Made by a program: the position numbers and the translations under genes. The notes beneath the pieces are model-generated. The model did no database searches and was not told where the DNA came from. It worked only from the letters and a program-made list of their open reading frames with translations. From assembly GCF_000815105.2 (NCBI RefSeq), contig NZ_CP010310.2, forward strand, positions 2,976,001 to 3,040,000: a stretch of DNA of 64,000 bases, given 5' to 3'. This document shows, one piece after another, positions 18,654 through 27,468 of this stretch. Position 1 is the stretch's first letter, and every line of letters begins with the position of its first letter. Source of the DNA: Pandoraea pulmonicola. GTDB taxonomy: Bacteria; Pseudomonadota; Gammaproteobacteria; Burkholderiales; Burkholderiaceae.

Positions 18654-20458
18654 TGCGCCTTCTCCAGCAGGAACGGGCCGATGACGAGCGCGTCGAGAGG
18701 CGACGCCCAGAAGCATTCGACCGCATCGCGCGGCGTGCAGACGATGGGTTCGCCACGCGTGTTGAACGACGTGTTGACCAGCACCGGCACGCCGGTCAGC
18801 GCCTCGAACTCCGTCAGCAACGCGTGATAGTCCGGGTTTTGGGACGCGTTCACGGTCTGCACCCGAGCGGTGCCGTCGACGTGACACACGGCGGGAATGC
18901 GGGTGTCCCGGCCTGACGCAATGCCGTACACGAACAGCATGAACGGCGCGTAGAGCTTGCCGCCTTCCTCCCGCTCGCGTCGCATTGGGCGGAACCACTC
19001 ATGGGCCTTCTCCTCGAGCACCACTGGCGCCACCGGCCGGAAGTCCTCGCGATCCTTGATCTGGTTCAGGCGCTGCTGCATGCCCGGATCGATCGGCGAG
19101 GCCAGGATCGAACGCGCGCCGAGCGCGCGCGGACCGAACTCCATGCGCCCCTGGAACCAGCCGATCACGCGATTCTGCGCGAGCAACTTCGCCGTCTCGC
19201 GAGGCACGTCGTCCAGGCGGCGATAGCACAGCTTGGCCTCGTCGAGGAAAGCCCTGATCTCTGTCTCCTCGAACGACGGACCGAGATAGGCGTGCGCCAT
19301 GCGCCAATCGCCGCGCGTGCCACGTTGCTTGAAATCGACCCACAACGCCGCGCCCAGCGCCGTACCGGCATCGCCCGCGGCAGGCTGCACCCAGACCGAC
19401 GCGAACGGTCCCTCGTCCCGCACGCGCGCGTTCATCACGCAGTTGAGCGCCACGCCACCGGCCATCGCGAGACAACGCTCGCCGGTCTCCTTCGCCAGCC
19501 ACTGCGTCATGTCGAGGACGAGGGACTCGAGCGTGTCCTGCAGCGATCGCGCGATGTCGAAATGGTGTTGTTCCAGCGGCCAGCCGCGCTGGCGGGCCGG
19601 GCCCAGCAGTCCGGTGAGATCGCGCTCCGGCGTCACGTAGGTCCCGTGGCCGACATAGCGCGCCAACGCCTGCATCTCGGGCAGATACGAGGGCTGTCCG
19701 AACGAAGCGAGCGCCATCACCTTGTACTCGTCGGACGAGTGCAGAAAGCCGAGATGCCTCGTAATGCGCTCATAGAGCAGGCCAAGCGAATTCGGTAGAT
19801 CGATCTGCTTGATGCGCTGATAGCGACTCCCGTCGAACAAGCCGTAGCTCGTGGTGACGAGTTCTCCGCGGCCGTCCATCGTGAGAACCGCACAGCGCTC
19901 GAACGGCGCGGCGAGAAACGCGCTGGCCTCGTGGGCCAGATGGTGCTCCACGTTGTGCCATTGATATGGACCGTCATGGCGCAGCCCTCGGAACCGCTTC
20001 TGCAGATGGTGCGGCACGCCGTCGGCCAGTTGTCGCGGCGCATTGACGACATACGACAGGAACAGCGGATCCCAGGGCGAACCGTTGCCTGCGGGACTGG
20101 CGTGAGCCGACGGCATCAACGGCAGTTGCATGAACGCGTTGTGCAAGTCCTGCGAGGATCCACCACGCATGTCGATGCCGGGGATATCTCCGCGTGCGAC
20201 CTGCAACCACGGATCGTATGCATAGGCGACGTCATGCACGTCGCGCATTTCGATATCCGCCACCTGCAGGCAATAGTCGATGGCGTGGTAAGGCAGCTCC
20301 CAGGCCGAAAACGGGACGGGCCGCTTCCCATGCTTGATGTGGGTGAAGCGTTCCTCCTCGGCTGCCGCGACGACCTCCCCGTCCCGTATCAGACACGCGG
20401 CGCTGTCGTGAAAGGCGGCGTTGACGCCCAAGGTGTAACGCGTTGCGGACTGCGGCAT
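18650..20458 (-). CDS. NodU/CmcH-type O-carbamoyltransferase
   Basis: 602 residues. The N-terminal Kae1-like domain starts LGVNAAFHDSAACLI and has AEEERFTHIKHGK and the metal-binding HHLAHEASAF (172-181); VLTMDGRGE and AMAGGVALNCVMNA follow. The C-terminal YrdC-like domain includes FGPRALGARSIL and VLVNTSFNTRGEPIVCT. In NodU, CmcH and TobZ these parts make carbamoyl-adenylate from carbamoyl phosphate and ATP and pass the carbamoyl group to a sugar or drug hydroxyl. Here the acceptor is probably a sugar made by the operon. With GT9 and GmhB-like neighbours, a carbamoylated heptose is the best guess. It lies between GT9 (1 base) and GT2 (4-base overlap). Confidence 0.9.
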   Translation of the reverse strand: MPQSATRYTLGVNAAFHDSAACLIRDGEVVAAAEEERFTHIKHGKRPVPFSAWELPYHAIDYCLQVADIEMRDVHDVAYAYDPWLQVARGDIPGIDMRGGSSQDLHNAFMQLPLMPSAHASPAGNGSPWDPLFLSYVVNAPRQLADGVPHHLQKRFRGLRHDGPYQWHNVEHHLAHEASAFLAAPFERCAVLTMDGRGELVTTSYGLFDGSRYQRIKQIDLPNSLGLLYERITRHLGFLHSSDEYKVMALASFGQPSYLPEMQALARYVGHGTYVTPERDLTGLLGPARQRGWPLEQHHFDIARSLQDTLESLVLDMTQWLAKETGERCLAMAGGVALNCVMNARVRDEGPFASVWVQPAAGDAGTALGAALWVDFKQRGTRGDWRMAHAYLGPSFEETEIRAFLDEAKLCYRRLDDVPRETAKLLAQNRVIGWFQGRMEFGPRALGARSILASPIDPGMQQRLNQIKDREDFRPVAPVVLEEKAHEWFRPMRREREEGGKLYAPFMLFVYGIASGRDTRIPAVCHVDGTARVQTVNASQNPDYHALLTEFEALTGVPVLVNTSFNTRGEPIVCTPRDAVECFWASPLDALVIGPFLLEKAQ

Positions 20459-20459
20459 G

Positions 20460-21668
20460 TCAGCGACTCCTCGCAAGAATGTCGTGCGCGGCGGCGACGG
20501 CGGCTCCAGCCGGCAAGGTGTCACGTGCGCCGCCATGCGCGGGACGCAGCAGCGCCGTGCGTGGCGCCTCGCCGTGCACACTAGGCTCGGTGCGTGAAGT
20601 GCGCGACGTACGAGACAGCAGGAGACGCGCCGCCGCGACCACCGCGTCCGGCGACACGCCCGTCAGACACGGATGGCCCGGCTGGTCGCACACGCTGCGG
20701 TAACAATTCCGGCATGGCACGTCAACGTTGAGCACGCGATTCGGCACCTGCCAGGGACGATGCTGCGGATTGGTGAGTGCGTAGAGATCGACCACGGGCG
20801 TGCCGAGCGCGGCTGCGATATGGACCGGGCCCGTGTTGTTCGCGACGAGCAGGTCGGCGCGTTCGATCAACGCCGCGAGCTTGCCCAGCGACAGCGCGCC
20901 CGCGAGCGGCACCGCTTTTCTGCCGATGCGGGCACAGATCGCCGCCACGAGCGCCTGTTCGTCGTGGCTGCCGGTCACCGCGACACCGTCGAAGTCGCAC
21001 GCGAGCTGGGCGCCCGCTTCGCCGAAGCGCTCTGCCGGCCACCGCCGCGATGATGCCGTGGCGCCCGGATGAATGACGAGCCAACGCCCGGCCGAATGGT
21101 GACGACGTGCTGCGGCAAGCAGTTCGGCGACAGCCCTGCGATCCTGACGCCGGACCTCGAACCCGAGGCGGTCGTCGGAGGTCACGGCGCCCACCGACTG
21201 AACGAGCGCGAGCTGACGCACCACTTCGTGCCGGGTCCCCGAGTGCGGCTCGGTTTCCGCGATCCGGTCGGTCAGCAGCGCGTAGGGATTCTCCCGGCAA
21301 TGGGCAAGCCGCAGCGGAATGCCGGCCAGCCGACACATCAACGCGGCAGGCAGTGGGCTTTGCGAATACACCGTGAAGATCGCCGCCGCGTCGAAACGCG
21401 CTTCGCGCAGGCGTTCGATCATCGCGAGGTCCGGCTCCGGCGTCGAAGTCACGGGATGCTTCACCCAGGGAGCATCGTAGGCCCACACGTCGTCGATCAT
21501 GTTCAGGAACGGCGCGAGCTTCGCGGCGGACGACGACGTCAGCAGCGTGAGATGGCGGTCGCAGCCCGACTGTTTGAGCGCCCGCATCGCCGGCGTCGTC
21601 ATCAGCACGTCGCCCATGTTGTCGAGCCGGACGCAGAGGATGCGCCGCGCTGCACGCCAGCCGTTCAT
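20460..21668 (-). CDS. GT9 family heptosyltransferase-like protein
   Basis: 402 residues. GT9 signatures: RILCVRLDNMGDVLMTTPAMRAL at the N-terminus, VIHPGATASSRRWP in the donor domain, and LLVANNTGPVHIAAALG. It shares the Cys-rich element of the other GT9 (VPCRNCYRSVCDQPGHPC). The last 45 residues are low-complexity (repeated RTSRT, then Ala-rich) and probably disordered. It likely transfers heptose or a similar sugar in the cytoplasm. Its stop is 1 base from the carbamoyltransferase start, and its start overlaps the HAD phosphatase stop by 4 bases. Two different GT9 genes in one operon suggest at least two similar linkages. Confidence 0.87.
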   Translation of the reverse strand: MNGWRAARRILCVRLDNMGDVLMTTPAMRALKQSGCDRHLTLLTSSSAAKLAPFLNMIDDVWAYDAPWVKHPVTSTPEPDLAMIERLREARFDAAAIFTVYSQSPLPAALMCRLAGIPLRLAHCRENPYALLTDRIAETEPHSGTRHEVVRQLALVQSVGAVTSDDRLGFEVRRQDRRAVAELLAAARRHHSAGRWLVIHPGATASSRRWPAERFGEAGAQLACDFDGVAVTGSHDEQALVAAICARIGRKAVPLAGALSLGKLAALIERADLLVANNTGPVHIAAALGTPVVDLYALTNPQHRPWQVPNRVLNVDVPCRNCYRSVCDQPGHPCLTGVSPDAVVAAARLLLSRTSRTSRTEPSVHGEAPRTALLRPAHGGARDTLPAGAAVAAAHDILARSR

Positions 21669-22285
21669 GATGGCCTCCCGAGCGCGACGGCGCTCGCATC
21701 GCGCACACGCGAAACCACCAGACGCGAGGCCTGGTCCACGGCAGCCACGGTGTGATCCGGCGTACGGTGCATGCCGGGTCGCCATTCCGTTTCGTTGCCG
21801 CAGTCGACGAGCACCGTCTCGCAACCTGCCACGTTGCCGGCTTCGATGTCGTCGAGAATGTCGCCGATCATCCAGCATCGGGACAGCGGCACGCCGATAT
21901 GGCGCGCAGCCGCCCGCAGCAATCCCGGTGCCGGCTTGCGGCACGCGCAAACGGTGCGATAGGCGGCGTCGCGTCCCTGGGGATGGTGCGGGCAGTAGAA
22001 GAACCCGGCGAAGTCCACGCCGTAGTCCGCCATCACGCGTGACAGATGTTCGCGCACGTCGTTGAGCGCGGATTCCGCAAAGTGGCCGAACGCCACACCC
22101 GGTTGATTGGACACGACGGCGACCGGCCAGCGCAGCGATGCGAAGTCGCACAGCGCCTGCTCGGCGCCTGGCGCCAGACGAATGCGGCTCGGGTCGACGT
22201 TGAACGGGTCGTCGTCGATGAGCGTGCCGTCCTTGTCGATCAGAATGGCGCCCGCCGGGAACGTGTCGCCAGAGATCACGGCCAT
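21665..22285 (-). CDS. HAD-IIIA phosphatase, GmhB-like
   Basis: 206 residues. HAD motif I is LIDKDGTLI (aspartates at about 17 and 19), motif II is VVSNQPG, and motif III/IV is CRKPAPG...GDILDDIEAG. The zinc loop FYCPHHPQG...VCACRKP is diagnostic of D-glycero-D-manno-heptose-1,7-bisphosphate 7-phosphatases (GmhB) and close relatives such as histidinol phosphatases. GmhB makes heptose 1-phosphate on the way to ADP-heptose. The length is normal for the family. A second, housekeeping gmhB could exist elsewhere, so this copy may act on another sugar phosphate. It overlaps its neighbours by 10 and 4 bases. Confidence 0.85.
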   Translation of the reverse strand: MAVISGDTFPAGAILIDKDGTLIDDDPFNVDPSRIRLAPGAEQALCDFASLRWPVAVVSNQPGVAFGHFAESALNDVREHLSRVMADYGVDFAGFFYCPHHPQGRDAAYRTVCACRKPAPGLLRAAARHIGVPLSRCWMIGDILDDIEAGNVAGCETVLVDCGNETEWRPGMHRTPDHTVAAVDQASRLVVSRVRDASAVALGRPS

Positions 22286-23040
22286 GACGTTTCTCGCATC
22301 GGCAGCACCATGACCTCCGGAATGACGGTGCCGTCGGGCTGCGTCAGGACGAAACGCACGGTGTTGGCCACGTTTTCGGGCGGCTGCAGCGTCGTCTCGT
22401 CGATGTCGGGAAAACGCTCGAGCAGGAACGGTGTGCGCATGCCGCCAGCGACGATCGCCGTGACCTTGATGTCGGCCTCGCGCAGTTCGGCATGCAGCGC
22501 GTGCGACAGCCCGAGCAGGCCCCACTTCGTGGCGTGATAGGCCGAGGCGTTCGGCCAGGCGCGCTTGGCGGCCGTCGAGGCGATGTTGACGATGTGTCCG
22601 CCGCCGCACGCGCGCATCATCGGCACGGCGGCATGACACATCAGGTACGGCCCGAAGAGGTTCGTCATCAGCACGTCGTGCCACGCCGCCGCACTCACTT
22701 CGTCGACCGGCGCGGTGATGTCGATGCCGGCGTTGTTGACGATCACATCGAGCCCGCCCATGCGGGCACGGGCATCGTGGACGGCTTCGGTGACCGACGC
22801 TTCGTGGCGAACGTCGAAGCATTGAAACGCAACGTCGAGCCCCTGCGCGGTCAGGCTTTCGCACGTCGTGGCGGCCAACGTGCGATCCACGTCCGCCAGC
22901 GTGACGCGCGCCCCCGCGCTCGCGAGGTTCTCGCAGATCGCCGCGCCAAGGCCTCGGGCGCCGCCCGTCACGAGGACGTTTCGCCCTCGCAACGTTGGCT
23001 CGGCCGTCGGGCGCGCATCGTGATGTTCCTTTGCTGACAT
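22276..23040 (-). CDS. SDR family oxidoreductase, first gene of the glycan operon
   Basis: 254 residues. Classical short-chain dehydrogenase: TGGARGLG cofactor loop (about 24-31), NNAG (about 103), active-site serine in NIASTAAKRA and Y-H-A-T-K. The C-terminus lacks the usual GG end of many SDRs and finishes MRETSWP. It is predicted cytoplasmic and NAD(P)-dependent. In context it may reduce or epimerise a nucleotide sugar, but classical SDRs act on many substrates. ATG 23040 has CAGGAG upstream. It starts the operon of seven overlapping genes that runs to 15548. Confidence 0.87.
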   Translation of the reverse strand: MSAKEHHDARPTAEPTLRGRNVLVTGGARGLGAAICENLASAGARVTLADVDRTLAATTCESLTAQGLDVAFQCFDVRHEASVTEAVHDARARMGGLDVIVNNAGIDITAPVDEVSAAAWHDVLMTNLFGPYLMCHAAVPMMRACGGGHIVNIASTAAKRAWPNASAYHATKWGLLGLSHALHAELREADIKVTAIVAGGMRTPFLLERFPDIDETTLQPPENVANTVRFVLTQPDGTVIPEVMVLPMRETSWP

Positions 23041-23311
23041 GCTGGCTCCTGAAAGACATTCCAAATGGCACAACGGTTGACGGGACAACTGACTGAGACA
23101 GAGCGAATTGCATGCCAGTCAGGAGCGCGTCGGTTGACGACCTGACGCAGTAATGCGTAACTCCATGTTTCATAAAGCGTTCCGTTCCCGGACAGGGTGA
23201 CGGGACGCGCATCCGCGAGTGGCAGTGTCGTGCGGTGCCGCACCTCCGCCCTGCCTTTCTGCCAGCCCTGTGTAATTTGGCGATGCCCGGCCTCGGGGCG
23301 CTCGCCGGCGC

Positions 23312-23866
23312 TCAGTCGTCCGACAGCGCGAGCGTTTCGGAGGTGCGGTTGGCGCGATGCTGCGCCACGGCGCGCAGACAGTGCGCGACGCAGCCGGCAA
23401 GCGCCTCGTCGAAATGCGGCTGGGCGCCGGACACGGCGACGACGATGCCGTGCTGCGCCACGCTTCCCCAAAGATTGGTGTCGCCCCTGCGCAGCCGGTG
23501 CGGTTCGCACAGTTGCACGACGCGACTGTCCTTGCCGGTGAGCCACGAGACCCGGGCCTTGGCGCGCGCATAGGCACCGTAGTCGGCGTCCCATTGCTTC
23601 CGGTCCGGCAGCGAGAGCTCGTACAGGATCGACTCCTCGAATGTCGCGACGTCGGGCCCCATCGCGGGATCCATCACAACGATGTGCAGGCAGCCGCTCT
23701 GGCTCACGGTATCGTTGTGCATGGCGCTCAGCAGCGTGGGCATGAGCAGTTCCAGCGCCTCGATGGCGGCTTCCCGGTCGGCGAAGTGACTTCCGTTGTG
23801 GCGCGTCATGTCAAAAGCGGTGAGGTTCGGTGGGTTGCTGGGAAGTTGCGGGGTGAGCGTCGGCAT
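23312..23866 (-). CDS. Hypothetical 184-residue protein
   Basis: 184 residues; I do not recognise the family. There is no signal peptide and no membrane segment. It looks like a soluble alpha/beta protein (HIVVMDPAMGPDVATFEESIL, then GIVVAVSGAQPHFDEALAGC). Four cysteines are spread over the length. It starts 56 bases inside the ABC exporter gene in another frame, and no gap separates them, so it is probably co-transcribed with the exporter. The 271 bases after it, before the SDR start, hold no gene. Its role may be linked to the exporter, but that rests on position only. Confidence 0.6.
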   Translation of the reverse strand: MPTLTPQLPSNPPNLTAFDMTRHNGSHFADREAAIEALELLMPTLLSAMHNDTVSQSGCLHIVVMDPAMGPDVATFEESILYELSLPDRKQWDADYGAYARAKARVSWLTGKDSRVVQLCEPHRLRRGDTNLWGSVAQHGIVVAVSGAQPHFDEALAGCVAHCLRAVAQHRANRTSETLALSDD

Positions 23867-26111
23867 TGCGTTCTCCGGAAAGGGAAACAGGGATGTCTTG
23901 GTCGCCGCCGGCCCCATGCGCCGCCAACGGCAGCGTGATGCGCAAGGTCACACCCTCGTCGTCGTGCGATCTCGTGAGGTAGGCGCCGTGTTGTTCCAGG
24001 CTGGCCTGGATCGAGGTGAAGTCGAGCAAAGAGAGTTCGGGGGCGTCGAACAGCGGGCCGCCGAGTACGATCGCCGCGTCCGTCGCCCCGCTCACCACGC
24101 GGACATCGAGCCGTCCGTCCTGGCCCGCCATCTCCACGCCGAAGCGCAGGATTTCCCACAGCAGGTGGTGCAGCCCCGGCGCGTCGACGGCGACCACCGG
24201 ATCGTCGCTCGTCATCTCGCGGTTCAATTGCGTCCGATGAACGCGCAACGGCTCGCGCAAGGCATCGAGCACGCCGTCGACGAAAGGCACGAGCTGCACG
24301 GGTTGCATGACGACGCGACGCTCGATCTGCTCCAGCTCGCGCTGTTGCTCCTGGAGGTGCCACAGCTGCGCGTAGACGCTGCCGCGGGCGAGCAGGTCGT
24401 CGTGGCGGCCTTGCTCCACGATACGGCCCCGATCCATCACGAGGATCCGATCCGCACCGACGATCGTGGACAGTCGATGTGCGATCAACAGGCTCGTGCG
24501 TTGTTCGGCCAGTTGCATCATCTCGGCTTGGATCGCGCGCTCGGTTCGCGTGTCGAGGGCGGACGTGGCTTCGTCGAACACGATGATCGGCGGACGCTTG
24601 AGCAGCGCACGAGCGATGGCGATGCGCTGCCGCTCTCCGCCCGAGAGTCGCATGCCGCGCTCGCCGACGCGGGTCTCGTACGCGTCGGGCAGCGCCTCGA
24701 TGAAGGGGGCAAGTTGCGCGCTGCGTGCGGCCTTGACGACATCGGCGCGCGTGGCGCCCGGCCGACCGTAGGCGATGTTGTATGCGAGCGTTTCGTTGAA
24801 CAGGATCGTGTCCTGCGGCACGATGCCGATGGCGTCGCGCACGCTCTGTTGCGTGACCTCGCGCAGATCCTGGCCATCGATGCGTATGACGCCGGCGTCG
24901 GGCTGATACAGACGAAAGAGCAGGCGCACAAGCGTCGATTTGCCGGAGCCGCTGCCGCCGACGACGGCCACCGTCTGGGCGCTGCCCACGCGAAACGACA
25001 CGTCGTGCAACAGTTGCCGCCCCGGCTCGTAGCTGAAGTCCACGCCCGAAAACTCGATGGCGCCCCCCGTGACGACGAGCGGGCGGGCGTCGCGCGCGTC
25101 GTTGTCCTCGTCCGGCCGCCCCTTGGCGAAGAGCAGCGCGAAGAGGCGTTCGATGTTGGTGATGGCGTCGTTCGTCTCGCGGAACACAAAGCCCAGCGAA
25201 TTGAGTGGCAGGCTGACCTGGATGATGTACGCGTTGATGAGCACCAGATCGCCGAGGGTCATGGCGCGGGTCATGACGTGCTGCCCCGCGAGCAGCATGA
25301 CGGCGGCAATGCCGGCGCCGATACAGGCGCTCTGCCCGATGTGCAATGCGGAGAGCGCCGCCTGGTTGGCCACGCCCGCCTTCGCCCAGTCGTCCGCGAC
25401 GACGCGCAGCCTTTCCGTCTCGAACGACTCCCGCACGAAATACTTGACGGTGTCGGCATTGAGCAGGCTGTCGACGATGCGGCTGCTCTGTGCGGCCTCG
25501 AGCGCGTTGACCTGCTTCTGCATGCGCATGCGGCGGCGCGTAGCGTAGGCCGTCCATGCGGCGTAGGACACGAACGTCGTCGCGATGATCGCGAGAAACC
25601 CACCGCCGTAGTTGCGCACGATGATCACCAGGATCATCCCGATCTCGACCAGCGTCGGGACGATGGCGAAGAGCGAGACGCCGAGCAGGAAGCCCACCGC
25701 CGTCGTCCCCTTTTCCATGTCGCGAATGACCGCACCGGTTTCCCGTTGTGCGTGAAACCGCGCGCTCAGGTGGTGCAGGTGCGAGAAGGTCCTGACGGTC
25801 AGGTCCGCCACGGTGCGCTGCGTGACTTCGCAAAAGGCGACGTCGCGCACCTCGTTGAAGGCGTTGGACATGAAGCGCACGACCGCGTAACCGAGGATCG
25901 CGAAGACCGGCAACATCGCGACCGTCGGCGCGCCCAGCTCGTCCACGATGCGTTTGAGCAGTACCGGGACCGACACCGAGGCGAGTTTCGCGGCAAGCAG
26001 CAGCGCCAGCGCGAGGGCCACGCGCCAGCCGTGCGCGCGCACGGCCTGCCAGAGGTAGGCTGCGATCTGCCATTTCACATTGCCGGATGCGGGATCTGTC
26101 TTCGATGTCAT
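23811..26111 (-). CDS. ABC exporter (ATM1/HMT1-like) with histidine-kinase-ATPase-like C-terminal domain
   Basis: 766 residues. Residues 20-325 form a six-helix exporter domain; the motif LGFVFRETNDAITNIERLF resembles ATM1-type exporters, which move glutathione-linked or Fe-S related cargo. The ATPase domain (about 350-590) has Walker A GGSGSGKST (385-393), LSGGERQ (489-495), VFDEATSALD (511-520) and a His switch. After it, residues 605-730 resemble the GHKL ATPase domain of histidine kinases (VAVDAPGLHHLLWEILRFGVEM, ending in LRITLPLA), but the N-box Asn is absent, so it is probably inactive. Normal members end near residue 610. The final 30 residues are disordered. Cargo is unknown. Confidence 0.88.
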   Translation of the reverse strand: MTSKTDPASGNVKWQIAAYLWQAVRAHGWRVALALALLLAAKLASVSVPVLLKRIVDELGAPTVAMLPVFAILGYAVVRFMSNAFNEVRDVAFCEVTQRTVADLTVRTFSHLHHLSARFHAQRETGAVIRDMEKGTTAVGFLLGVSLFAIVPTLVEIGMILVIIVRNYGGGFLAIIATTFVSYAAWTAYATRRRMRMQKQVNALEAAQSSRIVDSLLNADTVKYFVRESFETERLRVVADDWAKAGVANQAALSALHIGQSACIGAGIAAVMLLAGQHVMTRAMTLGDLVLINAYIIQVSLPLNSLGFVFRETNDAITNIERLFALLFAKGRPDEDNDARDARPLVVTGGAIEFSGVDFSYEPGRQLLHDVSFRVGSAQTVAVVGGSGSGKSTLVRLLFRLYQPDAGVIRIDGQDLREVTQQSVRDAIGIVPQDTILFNETLAYNIAYGRPGATRADVVKAARSAQLAPFIEALPDAYETRVGERGMRLSGGERQRIAIARALLKRPPIIVFDEATSALDTRTERAIQAEMMQLAEQRTSLLIAHRLSTIVGADRILVMDRGRIVEQGRHDDLLARGSVYAQLWHLQEQQRELEQIERRVVMQPVQLVPFVDGVLDALREPLRVHRTQLNREMTSDDPVVAVDAPGLHHLLWEILRFGVEMAGQDGRLDVRVVSGATDAAIVLGGPLFDAPELSLLDFTSIQASLEQHGAYLTRSHDDEGVTLRITLPLAAHGAGGDQDIPVSLSGERNADAHPATSQQPTEPHRF

Positions 26112-26287
26112 GACCTTCTGGCTCGCCGGGCGTGGCGTTGGATGCGCGGCGCGGGACGGGGCAAACCCATGGTCTCAATGGCGGCGCAAGAGTCATACCA
26201 AGGCGCTTATGCCAGGCTGTGCCGGGCGGTTCCAGGGCGATGGCGGGAGAAAACTGCAAAGACGTGCAAATTGGCAGCGCGGCACGG

Positions 26288-26317
26288 TTGCCTTGTTGCA
26301 TGGAGCCAACTTATGAT
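26288..26317 (+). promoter_or_regulatory. Candidate sigma-70 promoter for galE
   Basis: A -35 TTGCCT (26288-26293) and a -10 TATGAT (26312-26317) are separated by 18 bases. The -10 matches the consensus at five of six positions and the -35 at four of six. The predicted transcript would start about 27 bases before the galE ATG, leaving room for the AGAGGA ribosome site. It is the best promoter I can see in the divergent gap with the ABC exporter. Confidence 0.45.
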
Positions 26318-26350
26318 GCCGGATTGAAGGGAATTTAGAGGATCGCAACA

Positions 26351-27370
26351 ATGCGTCGTGAGACAGTTCTCGTGACAGGAGGGGCCGGTTACATCGGCTC
26401 GCATACGTGCGTGGCGCTGCTTGACGGTGGCTACGACGTGGTCATCGTGGACAACCTGGTCAACAGCCGGAAGATTGTCGTGGAACGCATTGCCGAGATC
26501 TGCGGGCGCGCGCCGGTGTTCATTGAAGGGGATGTGTGCTCGGAGAGCGTGCTGGACCGTGTGTTTACGGACTTCGACATCGCGTGCGTCATCCACTTCG
26601 CCGCGCTCAAGGCTGTGGGCGAGTCGGTCAGCAAGCCCGTCGAGTACTACTGCAACAACGTCGGCTCCGTGCTGACGCTGGTGCGGGCCATGCAGAGGCA
26701 TGGCGTGCGCGATCTCGTGTTCAGTTCTTCGGCGGCTGTGTACGGAAATCCCGAGAGAATGCCGATCGACGAGTCGTGCGCGCTCTCGGCGGCAAGCCCG
26801 TATGGGCAAACCAAGCTCATCGCGGAGACCATACTTCGTGATACGGCCAACGCGGATCCCGCGTGGCGCATCGCCATGCTGCGGTACTTCAATCCGGTCG
26901 GCGCGCACGAGAGCGGACGGATCGGCGAAGACCCGCTCGGCATACCCAATAACCTGATGCCGATCGTCACCCGTGTCGCGCTGGGCCACCAGCCGACGTT
27001 AAAGGTGTTCGGCAACGACTGGGACACGGTGGACGGTACGGGTGTGCGCGACTATGTCCACGTGATGGACCTTGCCGACGGGCACGTAAGAGCGCTCGAC
27101 GCGCTGCGACGCCTGGGCCATGGTTTCACGGTGAATCTCGGGACTGGCCGCGGCTATTCCGTCCTTCAGCTCATCCAGGCGTTCGAGGCCAGTTGCGGAC
27201 AACGCGTGCCGCACGAATTCATGCCCAGGCGTGCAGGCGACGTCGCGTGCTGCTATGCGTCGACGTCGCTGGCGCAGGCGCTTCTGGGCTGGAAAGCCAA
27301 ACACGGCATCGAGCGCATGTGCGTCGACCACTGGCGTTGGCAGGTCAACAATCCGTCGGGCTACGCCTGA
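26351..27370 (+). CDS. galE: UDP-glucose 4-epimerase
   Basis: 339 residues. The NAD loop is GGAGYIG (10-16), DNLVNS follows, and the catalytic residues lie in FSSSAAVYG and Y-G-Q-T-K (Tyr151, Lys155). The C-terminal half has GVRDYVHVMDLADGH and NLGTGRGYSVLQL. These are typical of GalE, which interconverts UDP-glucose and UDP-galactose in the cytoplasm for surface polysaccharide. The most common version of the tyrosine motif is YGRTK; Q at that spot is unremarkable. It is divergent from the ABC exporter and converges on the giant adhesin gene. Other epimerases of this class (UDP-GlcNAc) cannot be excluded. Confidence 0.9.
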   Translation: MRRETVLVTGGAGYIGSHTCVALLDGGYDVVIVDNLVNSRKIVVERIAEICGRAPVFIEGDVCSESVLDRVFTDFDIACVIHFAALKAVGESVSKPVEYYCNNVGSVLTLVRAMQRHGVRDLVFSSSAAVYGNPERMPIDESCALSAASPYGQTKLIAETILRDTANADPAWRIAMLRYFNPVGAHESGRIGEDPLGIPNNLMPIVTRVALGHQPTLKVFGNDWDTVDGTGVRDYVHVMDLADGHVRALDALRRLGHGFTVNLGTGRGYSVLQLIQAFEASCGQRVPHEFMPRRAGDVACCYASTSLAQALLGWKAKHGIERMCVDHWRWQVNNPSGYA

Positions 27371-27429
27371 TCCGTCAGTTGTCCCCTCGGCCCCCGCTGG
27401 TCCATCACTGGCTCGACACGTCAGGGCGC

Positions 27430-27453
27430 AGCCACCGCAGGCCTGCGATGGCT
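27430..27453. terminator. Candidate bidirectional terminator hairpin
   Basis: Arms AGCCACCGCAGG and CCTGCGATGGCT form a near-perfect hairpin with a single mismatch; the centre opens as a short loop. It lies between the convergent ends of galE and the giant adhesin gene. No T run follows on the galE side beyond a pyrimidine-rich stretch, so its strength is uncertain. Confidence 0.4.
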
Positions 27454-27468
27454 TGGCTTCCTTTCACC

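Noticed and set aside
23796..26327. 843- and 831-codon open frames on both strands
   Set aside because: Both overlay the ABC exporter gene in other frames. Only the exporter frame has Walker and signature motifs.
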